Position numbers and translations under genes: made by a program. From Chloroflexota bacterium (GTDB lineage Bacteria > Chloroflexota > Anaerolineae > Promineifilales > Promineifilaceae), in the NCBI GenBank assembly GCA_024223125.1, contig JAAEOP010000724.1, positions 1 to 11,191 on the forward strand: 11,191 bases of DNA. The letters are read 5' to 3'. Below, piece by piece: positions 6,630-11,191 of this stretch. Under the pieces are notes generated by a model. The model was not told where the DNA came from, searched no databases, and was given only the letters and a program-made list of their open reading frames with translations. The stretch's first letter is position 1, and each line of letters opens with the position of its first letter.

Positions 6630-7283
6630 TTACAGTGGCTGCACCGGCGGCGGCCGATTTCCTAGTTTTAATTGTTGCACCAACAAATCTCTCTTTACCT
6701 GATAAACGTAAGCAGAATGGCTACCGCTCCTGCCAATTACCCAAACACCGTAGCCGCCGAAGTCAAATACAATCGGCGCATTCAATCCCGACCACTGCTT
6801 GAGGAGACGTGAATCTGAAAGAAACAGTTGGTAAACGGTGCCGCCTTTCGAGCGCGGTCTTAACCCCTCATCAAGCGCTCGATTAAATTGCTTCAAGCTG
6901 TTTTCAAGACGCAATCCGTCGACGACCCAACAGATATTCCCGTGAAAATCTGTTCTTGTCTCGACCTCCTCACGTTTGATGTGAGAATGCTGGAATTCCA
7001 AAGCCATTCCGTGCGACGTCAGCACATCGGCAATATGAAGCTCTCCATTATTGTCTCGCCTACCTATTTCTTGCCATTCAGCTGGGAACAGGTCTTTCCA
7101 TTTCCTGTGCCAATCAGTTTCGGGCTCCCACCAACGATCACAGTGCTGTGTGTTCTTATGCGCCCAGTGCCAGATTCGTACTTTCCCACATTTTGCCATG
7201 ACTGCCTGACCGCAAAATGGACAAGTCGCGCGGGATTTTGGTGATGGCTCGACGCGGTTGCCAGCAAACTCTGCAAACTTCAT
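6630..7283 (-). CDS. CoiA-like zinc and PD-(D/E)xK nuclease family protein
   Basis: The 217-residue protein has an N-terminal zinc-type motif (C21-P-F-C24-G ... C32 ... WHWAH, His39 and His42). The CoiA hallmark follows: E-T-D-W-H-R-K-W-K (55-63), H-I-A-D86-V, and E96-F-Q98-H-S-H-I. In the CoiA family these form a nuclease-like core. CoiA is named for competence and recombination in Gram-positive bacteria, but many proteobacterial relatives are free-standing and of unknown role. The C-terminus (about 150-217) is a poorly conserved-looking region. The start at 7283 is favoured because AGAGGA sits about 8 bases upstream. An in-frame start at 7397 would add 38 residues of low plausibility. It stands alone on its strand beside the direct-repeat-bounded cassette. 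Nucleic-acid processing is likely; the exact substrate is not known. Confidence 0.75.
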   Translation of the reverse strand: MKFAEFAGNRVEPSPKSRATCPFCGQAVMAKCGKVRIWHWAHKNTQHCDRWWEPETDWHRKWKDLFPAEWQEIGRRDNNGELHIADVLTSHGMALEFQHSHIKREEVETRTDFHGNICWVVDGLRLENSLKQFNRALDEGLRPRSKGGTVYQLFLSDSRLLKQWSGLNAPIVFDFGGYGVWVIGRSGSHSAYVYQVKRDLLVQQLKLGNRPPPVQPL

Positions 7284-7710
7284 TAAACGATCCTCTTTGA
7301 TTCTGACCGATGATATTTTGTGGCTCGAAACCGCGCAAACCGGCGGTGTCACTAAACGCATATGTTGTTGAAACAAAAAGTGAACACAAACCATCATTTA
7401 ATACCGTTTGCAGGGCGATGATCACAAGGATGGTGCAATGAACTAAGTTGTGTGAGAACCGATGTGTGGGAAGCAAAAACGGCCCGTTTTGGCCATAATT
7501 CCCCTAGACAACCAATGATGGAATTGACCGATTGGGCCTGCCGGGATCTCGCAGAGGCGTGAAGGTCAGCAATGCGGGACCTTTGAGACTTTCGCCGAAG
7601 CGCTGTCCGATGCAAAATGGGGGGAGAGCAGACCTTCAACGTCAGCGTGGACGGTATAAGCGCGGTTTAAAAGCGGACATTGACTACCTTGGGAGTAGCA
7701 AACTCAAGGT
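7284..7710. other. Intergenic region holding direct repeat copy 1
   Basis: No gene is supported in these 427 bases. The CoiA-like gene starts at its left edge and the metallopeptidase gene ends at its right edge. The region contains the first 93-bp direct repeat (7485-7577), then GCGCTGTCCG (about 7600) and AAGCGGACATTGAC (about 7671-7684). The last two are recurrent GC-rich intergenic phrases of a type also seen near 10165 and 10485. Confidence 0.5.
7485..7577 (+). repeat. 93-bp direct repeat, copy 1
   Basis: Identical base for base to 9459-9551. It begins CGTTTTGGCCATAATTCCCC and ends GTCAGCAATGCGG. Similarity continues weakly for about 12 bases on each side: GCAAAAACGG before, ACxTTTGAGAC after, with small gaps. 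It lies at the left border of the Xre/metallopeptidase cassette. Confidence 0.95.
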
Positions 7711-8301
7711 CTATGATGGCGCTGTTTGGGAATACTTTCGCCGCGAGTTCCTTATCAGCCCCATTGTATCTGTCACTTGCAATCGGAATTGATAAAGGGA
7801 ATAGCTGACACCATAAACCTCTTCAATCTCCTCCTTGAGAAGTCCATTCTTTACGATATGTACCGTCGCGGATTTTGGCAGAAGCAAGGTTGCACCTAAC
7901 CACTTCGCTTCTTCTTCAATCAAGCGATCGTAGGCTCGTTCTCCATTTTCCTTGATGGGAACATCTAGATCGTGTCCCAAAATGATATGGGCCAGCTCAT
8001 GAGATATGTTAGAGTTCTGCCGGCGAGGATGATGAAAATCATTATGATGCACTTCTTTGCGTGTACCATCCTGTATGATCAATCCAGAAAACCCACCGCC
8101 TGCGCATTGCTGCCAATGTTGGATTACCTCAGGATCAATGACTTGACTGTCTTTTATTCCAAAAACTGGAATTCCAAGGTGGTGGGCAAGCTTTCGCGGG
8201 CAAAGCGGATCGTGCGGGGCTAAATGCAATTCCTCTCGGAACTCCCCTGCATAATCCTCGCACTCCTTTTTGAAGCCATATCGAAACTTATTCTTCTTCA
8301 C
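7711..8301 (-). CDS. ImmA/IrrE-type zinc metallopeptidase, putative toxin or repressor-cleaving protease
   Basis: The 196-residue protein contains H101-E-L-A-H105 (HExxH zinc site) within NISHELAHIILGHD. The downstream glutamate motif IEEEAKWLGATLLLP supplies the third zinc ligand (Glu in 129-131) and matches the ImmA/IrrE (DUF955) family. Such proteases cut an Xre-type repressor in mobile elements (ImmA-ImmR) or act as the toxin of Xre-metallopeptidase pairs such as RosmerTA. Residues 31-50 (DPLCPRKLAHHLGIPVFGIK) are the usual N-terminal strand-helix part of the fold. The start at 8301 (ATG) lies within the end of the Xre gene (14-base overlap), so the pair is translated together. All metal-binding residues expected from the family appear present, so the protein is probably active. 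Its substrate is likely the Xre protein, by analogy only. Confidence 0.9.
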   Translation of the reverse strand: MKKNKFRYGFKKECEDYAGEFREELHLAPHDPLCPRKLAHHLGIPVFGIKDSQVIDPEVIQHWQQCAGGGFSGLIIQDGTRKEVHHNDFHHPRRQNSNISHELAHIILGHDLDVPIKENGERAYDRLIEEEAKWLGATLLLPKSATVHIVKNGLLKEEIEEVYGVSYSLYQFRLQVTDTMGLIRNSRRKYSQTAPS

Positions 8302-8650
8302 GACGCTTCCTCATATCTTCATATAAAGATGCGATCATATTCTCCATCATAGAAGCGTCTTCACCTCTGATATTTCGGTCAGCACGAAGCAAGGCTGTAA
8401 TCTCTGAGACGGTGCTAGGTCTACCAGTACGCGGTAGTTCACCTCGATAAAAATTACTGACGTCTATTCCCGACCAAGAGGCAAGTGCGGCGAGGCTATC
8501 TATATCGGGACGTTTTCCCTGTCCCATGCGTGTAAGTGTGGAAGCAGATACCGCTGCATGTTCGGCCACTTTCTTCCAGGTGAGGTCTTTAGATTTCCTG
8601 TGGGCATCCAGAGCTGCATAAAATCCTTCCGAATCAAAAAATTTCGACAT
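8288..8650 (-). CDS. Xre-family HTH regulator, putative antitoxin or repressor
   Basis: The 120-residue protein has a helix-turn-helix domain at about 23-66 (LTWKKVAEHAAVSASTLTRM, then IDSLAALASWSGIDVSNFYR), typical of Xre/Cro repressors. A short, charged C-terminal tail (98-120) ends RKRREEE. Start 8650 (ATG) is chosen because GGAGG lies 4 bases upstream; an in-frame start far upstream would lack such a site. The gene is upstream of and overlaps the metallopeptidase gene. It probably represses its own promoter in the 101-base gap before the divergent gene at 8752 and is the likely target of the protease. This is the standard arrangement of Xre/ImmA modules. Which phage or stress triggers it is not visible. 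Confidence 0.88.
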   Translation of the reverse strand: MSKFFDSEGFYAALDAHRKSKDLTWKKVAEHAAVSASTLTRMGQGKRPDIDSLAALASWSGIDVSNFYRGELPRTGRPSTVSEITALLRADRNIRGEDASMMENMIASLYEDMRKRREEE

Positions 8651-8659
8651 ATGACCTCC

Positions 8660-8740
8660 AATTTCACTGTTGCAATTTTTTGAGAATCGCTTACTTCTGT
8701 TGATTGCAACATAGCAATTGACAATCATGCTAGCAATAAG
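8660..8740. promoter_or_regulatory. Divergent promoter/operator region with TTGCAA-type inverted repeats
   Basis: Between the Xre gene and the small gene at 8752. TGTTGCAAT (8668-8676) and its exact reverse complement ATTGCAACA (8703-8711) are separated by 26 bases. TGTTG-ATTG-CAACA (8698-8711) is a smaller palindrome. AGCAAT also recurs at 8713 and 8732. A TTGACA (8718-8723) is present but has no well-placed partner for the plus-strand gene. The paired half-sites fit operators for the neighbouring Xre protein; no promoter is certain. Confidence 0.4.
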
Positions 8741-8751
8741 GAGATTGAAGC

Positions 8752-8895
8752 ATGGCACGCAGAACTAATCGAGAAGTAACCAGTAAACGGGCCGCATCGG
8801 CCGCCAGCAGGGTTTTGAGTAATCCCAAGTCGAGCAAAGCTGCAAAAACCGCGGCGGCTTCCGCACTGACACAACGTCCGAACCGGAAGAAATGA
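8752..8895 (+). CDS. 47-residue basic small protein, third component candidate
   Basis: A short plus-strand frame of 47 codons. AAGGAG (8738-8743) lies 8 bases before the ATG at 8752, a good ribosome-binding site. The product starts MARRTNREVTSKRAASAASR and ends RPNRKK; it is rich in Arg, Lys, Ala and Ser, with no hydrophobic segment. Its middle (VLSNPKSSKAAKTAAASALT) looks alpha-helical. This is consistent with a nucleic-acid-binding or protein-partner role. Small Ala/Lys-rich proteins of similar look (SK-R-AS-A...L-NPK) occur in alphaproteobacterial accessory regions; I cannot name a family. It faces away from the Xre gene, shares its control region, and is the first of two plus-strand genes in the direct-repeat-bounded cassette. 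Confidence 0.6.
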   Translation: MARRTNREVTSKRAASAASRVLSNPKSSKAAKTAAASALTQRPNRKK

Positions 8896-8913
8896 ATTCG
8901 GTCACTCAAGAAA

Positions 8914-8944
8914 GACATTAGCAGGCAAACTTACTGCTAATGTC
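8914..8944 (+). terminator. Strong 11-bp hairpin between the small gene and the SinR/Cas2-like gene
   Basis: GACATTAGCAG (8914-8924) and CTGCTAATGTC (8934-8944) form a perfect stem with a 9-base loop. It is 18 bases past the 47-codon gene and 17 bases before the next ATG. There is no U-tract after it, so it is not a classical intrinsic terminator. It may stabilise RNA ends, attenuate the downstream gene, or be a protein-binding site. Confidence 0.5.
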
Positions 8945-8961
8945 CCAACTTCAATGAAACT

Positions 8962-9252
8962 ATGGACCACCTGATGATTTATTCAATCCACTACGATCTA
9001 AAGCGACCGGGCCAAAACTACAATGACCTTTATGAAGCGATCAAAAGTTGCGGCGGTTGGTGGCATTATCTGGATTCAACCTGGCTCGTTGATACCAATC
9101 TCAACGCAAATGGTATTTGGGACAAGCTCTCGCCACACGTAGACAAAAATGACCAAGTTTTGGTGATCGGTGTCACGAATGACTACCAAGGTTGGCTTTC
9201 AAAAGATGCATGGGAATGGATTAACAGCCGTTCCTCCAGAATGGCCGCTTAA
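8962..9252 (+). CDS. SinR-family / Cas2-fold-like small protein
   Basis: The 96-residue protein reads MIYSIHYDLKRPGQNYNDLY near its start, then WWHYLDSTWLV and later VLVIGVTNDYQGWLS. This pattern (strand, DL, helix, W-H-Y-L-D-S-T-W-L-V strand, helix, final strand) fits the small ferredoxin-like fold shared by Cas2, VapD and the proteins annotated as SinR family. Cas2 and VapD relatives can act on nucleic acid, but several have no detected activity. No ribosome-binding site is clear for ATG 8962 or the second ATG at 8971; the hairpin at 8914-8944 lies just upstream. It is last in the cassette, and the right-hand direct repeat begins about 206 bases later. There is no CRISPR array here, so it is not part of an adaptation module. 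Confidence 0.75.
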   Translation: MDHLMIYSIHYDLKRPGQNYNDLYEAIKSCGGWWHYLDSTWLVDTNLNANGIWDKLSPHVDKNDQVLVIGVTNDYQGWLSKDAWEWINSRSSRMAA

Positions 9253-9674
9253 GGGGCAATAATATTTAGCAGCATAATGTCTGCTTTCAGGATAATGGAT
9301 TAGGTGTTATCTGCAATCCGAACGCCCGCTAAGGGCCGGAAATGCCATTTCGAGAAACCACCCCGAAGGTCTCGAACGGGCTCGTTGCAGACCTTGCGTC
9401 GAACCCCGACCCACATCTGGTGGTTGTAAGCACCAATTATGCGCCACGCAAAAACGGTCGTTTTGGCCATAATTCCCCTAGACAACCAATGATGGAATTG
9501 ACCGATTGGGCCTGCCGGGATCTCGCAGAGGCGTGAAGGTCAGCAATGCGGACATTTGAGACATCCTGAACAAGGACCAGCATACGCTGTAACTTCAACT
9601 TAAGGGAACCTGAATGATTGCAACACAACTGCACCTGTGATTTACAAATTGGAATTGTGTTTGGGATTTTTGAA
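9253..9674. other. Intergenic region holding direct repeat copy 2
   Basis: No gene is supported in these 422 bases. A 64-codon plus-strand frame (9342-9536) runs through the repeat but shows no family pattern or ribosome-binding site. The region contains CGCCCGCTAAGGGCCGG near 9322-9338 and the second copy of the 93-bp repeat (9459-9551). Confidence 0.5.
9459..9551 (+). repeat. 93-bp direct repeat, copy 2
   Basis: Identical to 7485-7577 and in the same orientation. It closes the right side of the Xre/metallopeptidase/small protein/SinR-like cassette, 206 bases after the last gene. The two copies lie 1,974 bp apart, start to start. Confidence 0.95.
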
Positions 9675-10136
9675 ATGCAAAAGCTGAAATTAGAGCTCAC
9701 ACCTGGACAGGGATGTCTGCCTATTCGCCTCGGAATACTCAGGCAATTCAGCCGTATAGAAATGGAGAACATCGGTTTGCCTCCGGCAGACTCCCACGGC
9801 AGCCTGGACTATTACCACAACAATTCCATTCAGATTGCGTTTGACGATGATGATCGCTCGTCATTCATTGGAATTGCAACGGACAAAGAAATTGAGCTGT
9901 TGTTTCGCGGACACGACCTTTTTAAGATGCCTGCGAGGGAAGTTTTTAACATCATCTCCAAATTCGAAACCGACAACTCTGTAGAGTTCAACGAGGATGG
10001 ATGCATTTTCCCAGGACAGATCATTACCCTTTGGGAGGCTGATGACCAATACGATTGGTATACTGATGGGACTACAGAGACGTGGGGACAAATCGGGGTT
10101 GGAAGCGAAACCTATTTGAAGGCCATTTCAAACTGA
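9675..10136 (+). CDS. Small soluble protein of unknown function, possible immunity-type protein
   Basis: The 153-residue, acidic protein has no signal peptide or membrane span. It has a strand-rich look with HGSLDYYHNNSIQIAFDDDD (41-60), GIATDKEIELLFRGHDLF (66-83) and CIFPGQIITLWEADDQYDWY (110-129). The last part ends in W-G-Q-I-G-V-G-x-E-x-Y-L, a phrase common in small immunity-like proteins. I do not recognise a named family. Start 9675 (ATG) is favoured because GGGA lies 8 bases upstream; an in-frame TTG at 9618 would add 19 residues of low likeness. No toxin gene is adjacent, so an orphan immunity role is only a guess. Its convergent neighbour is the gene at 10525-10920, across the MITE. 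Confidence 0.65.
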   Translation: MQKLKLELTPGQGCLPIRLGILRQFSRIEMENIGLPPADSHGSLDYYHNNSIQIAFDDDDRSSFIGIATDKEIELLFRGHDLFKMPAREVFNIISKFETDNSVEFNEDGCIFPGQIITLWEADDQYDWYTDGTTETWGQIGVGSETYLKAISN

Positions 10137-10164
10137 AAAAGTTGGTCTTCCGCACTGCACGGAT

Positions 10165-10494
10165 GTCCGCTCCGGGCTCGAAGCTGACAATTGCGGCACC
10201 GCACACCTTCGAAAGGCATCATTCTTGACACAAAGGACGGCAATGCGGAGAGGCTGTGTGAAAACGCAGCCGCGGCAAAATCAGATAGAATGGAATTCTG
10301 CGAGCTGGTATTTCACCGGTGATGCAATGCGCTGTGATTTCAAAAAACCGTGGCAATGAGAACAGAATTCTAACGACACCGCTGAGATTTGTGTTTTCAC
10401 ACAGCCTCTCCGCACAGCCGACCTTCGCCAATCGGTTTTTACTGGTTGAATCTGTTGTATTGCGGCGAATAGTCGCTTCGAGCCCGGAGCGGAC
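10165..10494. repeat. 20-bp perfect inverted repeat framing the MITE
   Basis: Left arm 10165-10184 and right arm 10475-10494 are exact reverse complements, with 290 bases between. Similar GC-rich phrases (GCTGTCCG and AAGCGGACA) occur near 7600-7684, so this may be a dispersed intergenic repeat family of the host chromosome. Confidence 0.8.
10249..10409. mobile_element. MITE-like element with IS1182-type ends
   Basis: AGAGGCTGTGTGAAAAC (10249-10265) and its exact reverse complement (10393-10409) end a roughly 161-bp non-coding element. Five flanking bases (TGCGG / CCGCA) extend the symmetry to 22 bp. The same 17 bases begin the IS1182-family element at 11008-11024, so this is probably a non-autonomous derivative moved by that element's transposase. 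The interior has no open frame. No direct target duplication was seen; the flanks look inverted instead. Confidence 0.8.
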
Positions 10495-10524
10495 CATAAT
10501 GCGGGTGGCTAGGACTGAGTATTG

Positions 10525-10920
10525 CTAAAAAATGCCACCGGCAGAATAGCTGACCACTACAGATATCTCTCCAACGTTTTCACCGCCAATCCACTGATAG
10601 CTTTCCATACTCACATTGTCGGCAAATGGTCCGACCAGGTTTGCAACCTCAGCCCAACCTTCCCGTGTCAGAGACCAAACGAATTTCGCTTGATCAGAAG
10701 TTTTCGCAGGACCGTTATCATCATCGCCTGCCATCAAGATAAGGCGGCAATTTCCAAGCATGTCAGTTCCAAACAACTCGTCAGTACTGATAATGGATTT
10801 CACGCCGGTCGCAAGCTGATTTGCAGCCTCTTGAAGACTCCCAAACTGAGGTCGGCTGGTTCCGAATATCCGGATCAACGGGCAATCGGGTGATCCGGAT
10901 GGGAGGTATTCAACTTTCAT
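10525..10920 (-). CDS. Small soluble protein of unknown function, possible immunity-type protein
   Basis: The 131-residue protein begins MKVEYLPSGSPDCPLIRIFG. It has alternating strands and helices without a signal or membrane segment. Recognisable phrases are LRDQ-like acidic loops replaced by MAGDDDNGP (64-72), FVWSLTREGWAEVANLVGPF (80-99) and a final EISVVVS strand. The W-x-L-T-R-E-G-W-x-x-V-A pattern occurs in small uncharacterised proteins that are sometimes immunity-like, but I cannot name the family. Start 10920 (ATG) is chosen over 10965 because GAGGA lies about 9 bases upstream. It faces the 9675-10136 gene across the MITE; no shared operon is possible. Confidence 0.65.
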   Translation of the reverse strand: MKVEYLPSGSPDCPLIRIFGTSRPQFGSLQEAANQLATGVKSIISTDELFGTDMLGNCRLILMAGDDDNGPAKTSDQAKFVWSLTREGWAEVANLVGPFADNVSMESYQWIGGENVGEISVVVSYSAGGIF

Positions 10921-11007
10921 ATCCAATTGTCCTCGGGCGGAAAGGTTCAATGAAATTCCTAGCAATCAAAACCAAATTAACATCAACCGACAACGGCAAC
11001 TTTGTCC

Positions 11008-11191
11008 AGAGGCTGTGTGAAAACCCCCTGATTTAGCTGCTGGTGGTATAATTCCCTGAGATTGAATCGGGGATTTAGGATGACGCGGTTTATCGAAGGT
11101 GCGGACCGATCGCAGGTGACGTTGTTACCTGAATGTCTGGACGATTACGTCGATGGGGATAATCCGGCGCGGGCCATTGATGCCTTCGTCG
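11008..11191 (+). mobile_element. Left end of an IS1182-family insertion sequence, truncated by the window
   Basis: The inverted repeat AGAGGCTGTGTGAAAAC starts at 11008 and matches both ends of the MITE at 10249-10409. A TATAAT (11047-11052) and a purine-rich GGGGATTTAGG precede the transposase ATG at 11080. The right end lies outside the window. Confidence 0.8.
11080..11191 (+). CDS. IS1182-family transposase, N-terminus only
   Basis: The first 37 codons read MTRFIEGADRSQVTLLPECL then DDYVDGDNPARAIDAFV. This is the typical beginning of IS1182-family DDE transposases, which move the element by cutting at its inverted repeats. GGGGA stands 7 bases before the ATG. The gene continues past the right edge, so catalytic residues cannot be checked. 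It is the likely source of transposase for the MITE nearby. Confidence 0.88.
   Translation, partial: MTRFIEGADRSQVTLLPECLDDYVDGDNPARAIDAFV

Larger units (their letters stand above)
10137..10524. other. Intergenic palindrome block with an inserted MITE
   Basis: No gene is present. Outer arms GTCCGCTCCGGGCTCGAAGC (10165-10184) and its exact reverse complement (10475-10494) form a 20-bp inverted repeat, with weaker similarity continuing inward. A shorter, nearly symmetric element (10249-10409) sits between them. The block separates two convergent genes. Confidence 0.7.

Noticed and set aside
7394..7639. Minus-strand frame through direct repeat copy 1 sharing peptide with 9437-9772
   Set aside because: The shared peptide is explained wholly by the 93-bp DNA repeat; no start site or family support.
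8718..8723. TTGACA as a -35 box for the gene at 8752
   Set aside because: The matching -10 position would fall on or past the ribosome-binding site, so spacing is wrong for that gene.
8962..9252. Possible Cas2 of a CRISPR-Cas locus
   Set aside because: No repeat-spacer array, Cas1 or other cas gene is present; fold resemblance alone does not make it a Cas2.
9342..9536. 64-codon plus-strand frame through direct repeat copy 2
   Set aside because: No ribosome-binding site, no family pattern, and the same repeat in copy 1 is not open in this way; treated as chance reading through a non-coding repeat.

Overview
The window reads as an accessory region from an alphaproteobacterium. The evidence is codon style, an alphaproteobacterial-looking tandem TPR protein, a CoiA-like protein, and short intergenic repeats of a kind I associate with sphingomonads or rhizobia. 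The genus cannot be fixed from the sequence alone. Many genes point to conflict or defence functions, several are broken, and the block is bordered by insertion-sequence fragments, so it looks like a partly decayed defence island.

Layout. Positions 1-880 hold the 3' part of an IS3-family transposase gene and scrambled non-coding DNA. Positions 883-2545 are a two-gene operon: a small membrane protein, then a membrane-anchored protein with seven 48-residue TPR-like repeats. Positions 2654-4278 (minus strand) hold a DUF3644-type protein with a HEPN-like R-x4-H motif. Its GTG start overlaps the stop codon of a truncated type III restriction (Res) C-terminus. That remnant carries an amber codon exactly where the catalytic Glu of its PD-ExK nuclease motif should be. 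Positions 4290-5008 are a coupled pair (ATGA overlap): a RAMA-like domain protein and a DUF4258-like small protein, which looks like a toxin-antitoxin-style module. A second HEPN-type protein (5102-5857, minus), the C-terminal scrap of a Shedu/DUF4263-like nuclease gene, an unrecognised ORF (6112-6534) and a CoiA-like nuclease/zinc protein (6630-7283, minus) follow.

Positions 7485-9551 are the most distinctive part. Two perfect 93-bp direct repeats, 1,974 bp apart, bracket a compact set of four genes. An Xre-type HTH regulator and an ImmA/IrrE-type metallopeptidase overlap on the minus strand. Divergently on the plus strand lie a 47-residue basic Ala/Lys/Arg-rich protein with a good ribosome-binding site, a strong hairpin, and a 96-residue SinR/Cas2-fold-like protein. 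The metallopeptidase and Xre pair matches the architecture of known Xre/ImmA toxin-antitoxin and phage-repressor systems. The small plus-strand genes could be extra components.

Positions 9675-10920 carry two small soluble proteins of unknown function, convergently arranged. Between them lies a roughly 161-bp MITE-like element. Its termini match the left end of an IS1182-family element whose transposase gene starts at 11080 and runs off the window, and the MITE sits inside a larger inverted repeat. No tRNA, rRNA, CRISPR array or replication origin was seen.
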